Origin: UBA6921 sp031363085
GTDB lineage: Bacteria > Pseudomonadota > Gammaproteobacteria > SG8-11
Direction of reading: 5' to 3'
Assembly: GCA_031363085.1 (NCBI GenBank)
Contig: JANLTU010000233.1
Coordinates: 1 to 7,580 of the forward strand
Length of the DNA: 7,580 bases
Shown here in pieces: positions 7,338 to 7,580 of this stretch. The translations under genes were made by a program, and so were the position numbers. The number at the start of each line of letters is the position of its first letter. Position 1 is the first letter of the stretch. The notes beneath the pieces were generated by a model, which worked only from the letters and a program-made list of their open reading frames with translations, ran no database searches and was not told the DNA's origin.

Positions 7338-7468
7338 TACTCCGACACAAATTTTACAACGTTACCAATGGGCCCGATGGCGGGAATCTCGACGCGGATG
7401 GTATGCGCACCGCGACTCACCCTCCAGCGCACCGTGTAGCCTAAAAACGGCAGTTGAAACTTGCTCTG
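7337..7468 (-). pseudogene. C-terminal coding remnant of an unidentified gene, cut at the repeat boundary
   Basis: On the minus strand a frame without start codon runs from just after a TAG (7469-7471) to TAA (7337-7339). The 33 codons outside the repeat, from base 7438, read like the end of a real beta-rich protein: YTVRWRVSRGAHTIRVEIP, then AIGPIGNVVKFVSE. The frame continues a few codons into the repeat (KFQLPFLG) and then meets a stop. In the left repeat arm the same frame ends in TGA directly after the repeat. I infer that the gene's upstream part was replaced when the repeat arrived. I do not recognise the family. A start at the internal GTG would give a protein of only 31 residues, which seems unlikely. 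Chance coding appearance cannot be excluded over so short a stretch. Confidence 0.35.
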
Positions 7469-7551
7469 CTAAGCTAACCGTATGCGGCGCTTGGGTTTAC
7501 GACGTAATTTAGGGCGAGGGAGGACTCACCCGATGGGTGAAGCAAAACGCA
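7440..7551. repeat. Right arm of the 112-base perfect inverted repeat
   Basis: These bases match the reverse complement of 1-112 exactly. The arm begins CCTAAAAACGG and contains TTTAGG at 7508-7513, so its inner 74 bases are themselves bounded by CCTAAA/TTTAGG. It includes the TTACG-A-CGTAA palindrome (7497-7507), the ribosome binding site and the first codons of the outward gene. Sequence continues 29 bases beyond the visible repeat to the window end; because the left arm stops at base 1, the true repeat may be longer. Confidence 0.95.
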
Positions 7552-7580
7552 AAGCGTTGGTCAGTCGGAACGAGATGATC
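7533..7580 (+). CDS. 5' end of an unidentified gene starting MGEAKRKALVSRNEMI
   Basis: Sixteen codons from ATG 7533 run off the window. GGGAGG (7518-7523) lies nine bases upstream, a strong ribosome binding site. The N-terminus MGEAKRK is a basic opening that I associate with several small cytoplasmic bacterial proteins, including some carrying zinc-binding or HNH-like domains. Sixteen residues cannot establish the family. The first six codons and all upstream sequence are duplicated in mirror orientation at the left end of the window, so the gene probably exists in at least two copies in this genome. Confidence 0.65.
   Translation, partial: MGEAKRKALVSRNEMI

Noticed and set aside
7440..7551. 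Repeat arm as an integron attC site
   Set aside because: The CCTAAA/TTTAGG edges resemble attC ends, but the required AAC and GTT core triplets are absent at those positions, and no integrase gene or cassette row is present.
1..7551. The whole window as a transposon with terminal inverted repeats
   Set aside because: No transposase or recombinase lies between the arms, the enclosed genes include housekeeping functions, and the arms contain the start of a gene that faces outward.
1..7580. CRISPR array, tRNA or rRNA genes
   Set aside because: No regularly spaced short repeats, tRNA cloverleaf or conserved rRNA segments were seen on either strand.

Overview
The window reads as ordinary chromosome from a beta- or gammaproteobacterium. 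The first gene belongs to the DarP/YjgA family, known mainly from those two classes. The remaining genes (an RND efflux pair, a DUF2892 membrane protein, an RsuA-type pseudouridine synthase and a RES-Xre toxin-antitoxin pair) fit a moderately GC-rich proteobacterium. No species can be named from the sequence.

Layout. Positions 1-112 and 7440-7551 are a perfect 112-base inverted repeat. Each arm carries the ribosome binding site and first codons of the same gene, pointing outward in both cases. Inside the repeats come darP (292-792, +), an RND periplasmic adaptor (856-1965, +) and its inner-membrane pump (1962-5006, +; ATGA stop/start overlap). A strong bidirectional hairpin terminator (5024-5054) separates the pump from a convergent small DUF2892 membrane protein (5075-5284, -). 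Next are an RsuA/RluB-type rRNA pseudouridine synthase (5400-6131, +) and a RES-Xre module: Xre/DUF2384 antitoxin (6214-6591, +) overlapping its RES toxin by 29 bases (6563-7279, +). A long imperfect hairpin (7294-7337) and a short minus-strand coding remnant (7337-7468) fill the space before the right repeat arm.

How the genes work together. The adaptor and pump form two parts of a tripartite drug or metabolite exporter; the outer-membrane channel is not encoded here. DarP and the pseudouridine synthase both act on ribosome maturation but are not adjacent. The antitoxin should neutralise and autoregulate the RES toxin, an NAD+-degrading enzyme family.

The least ordinary parts are the two ends. 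The repeated, outward-facing gene start suggests a multicopy element, or a contig broken at a repeat. I see no convincing new multi-gene system; the central genes belong to recognisable families.
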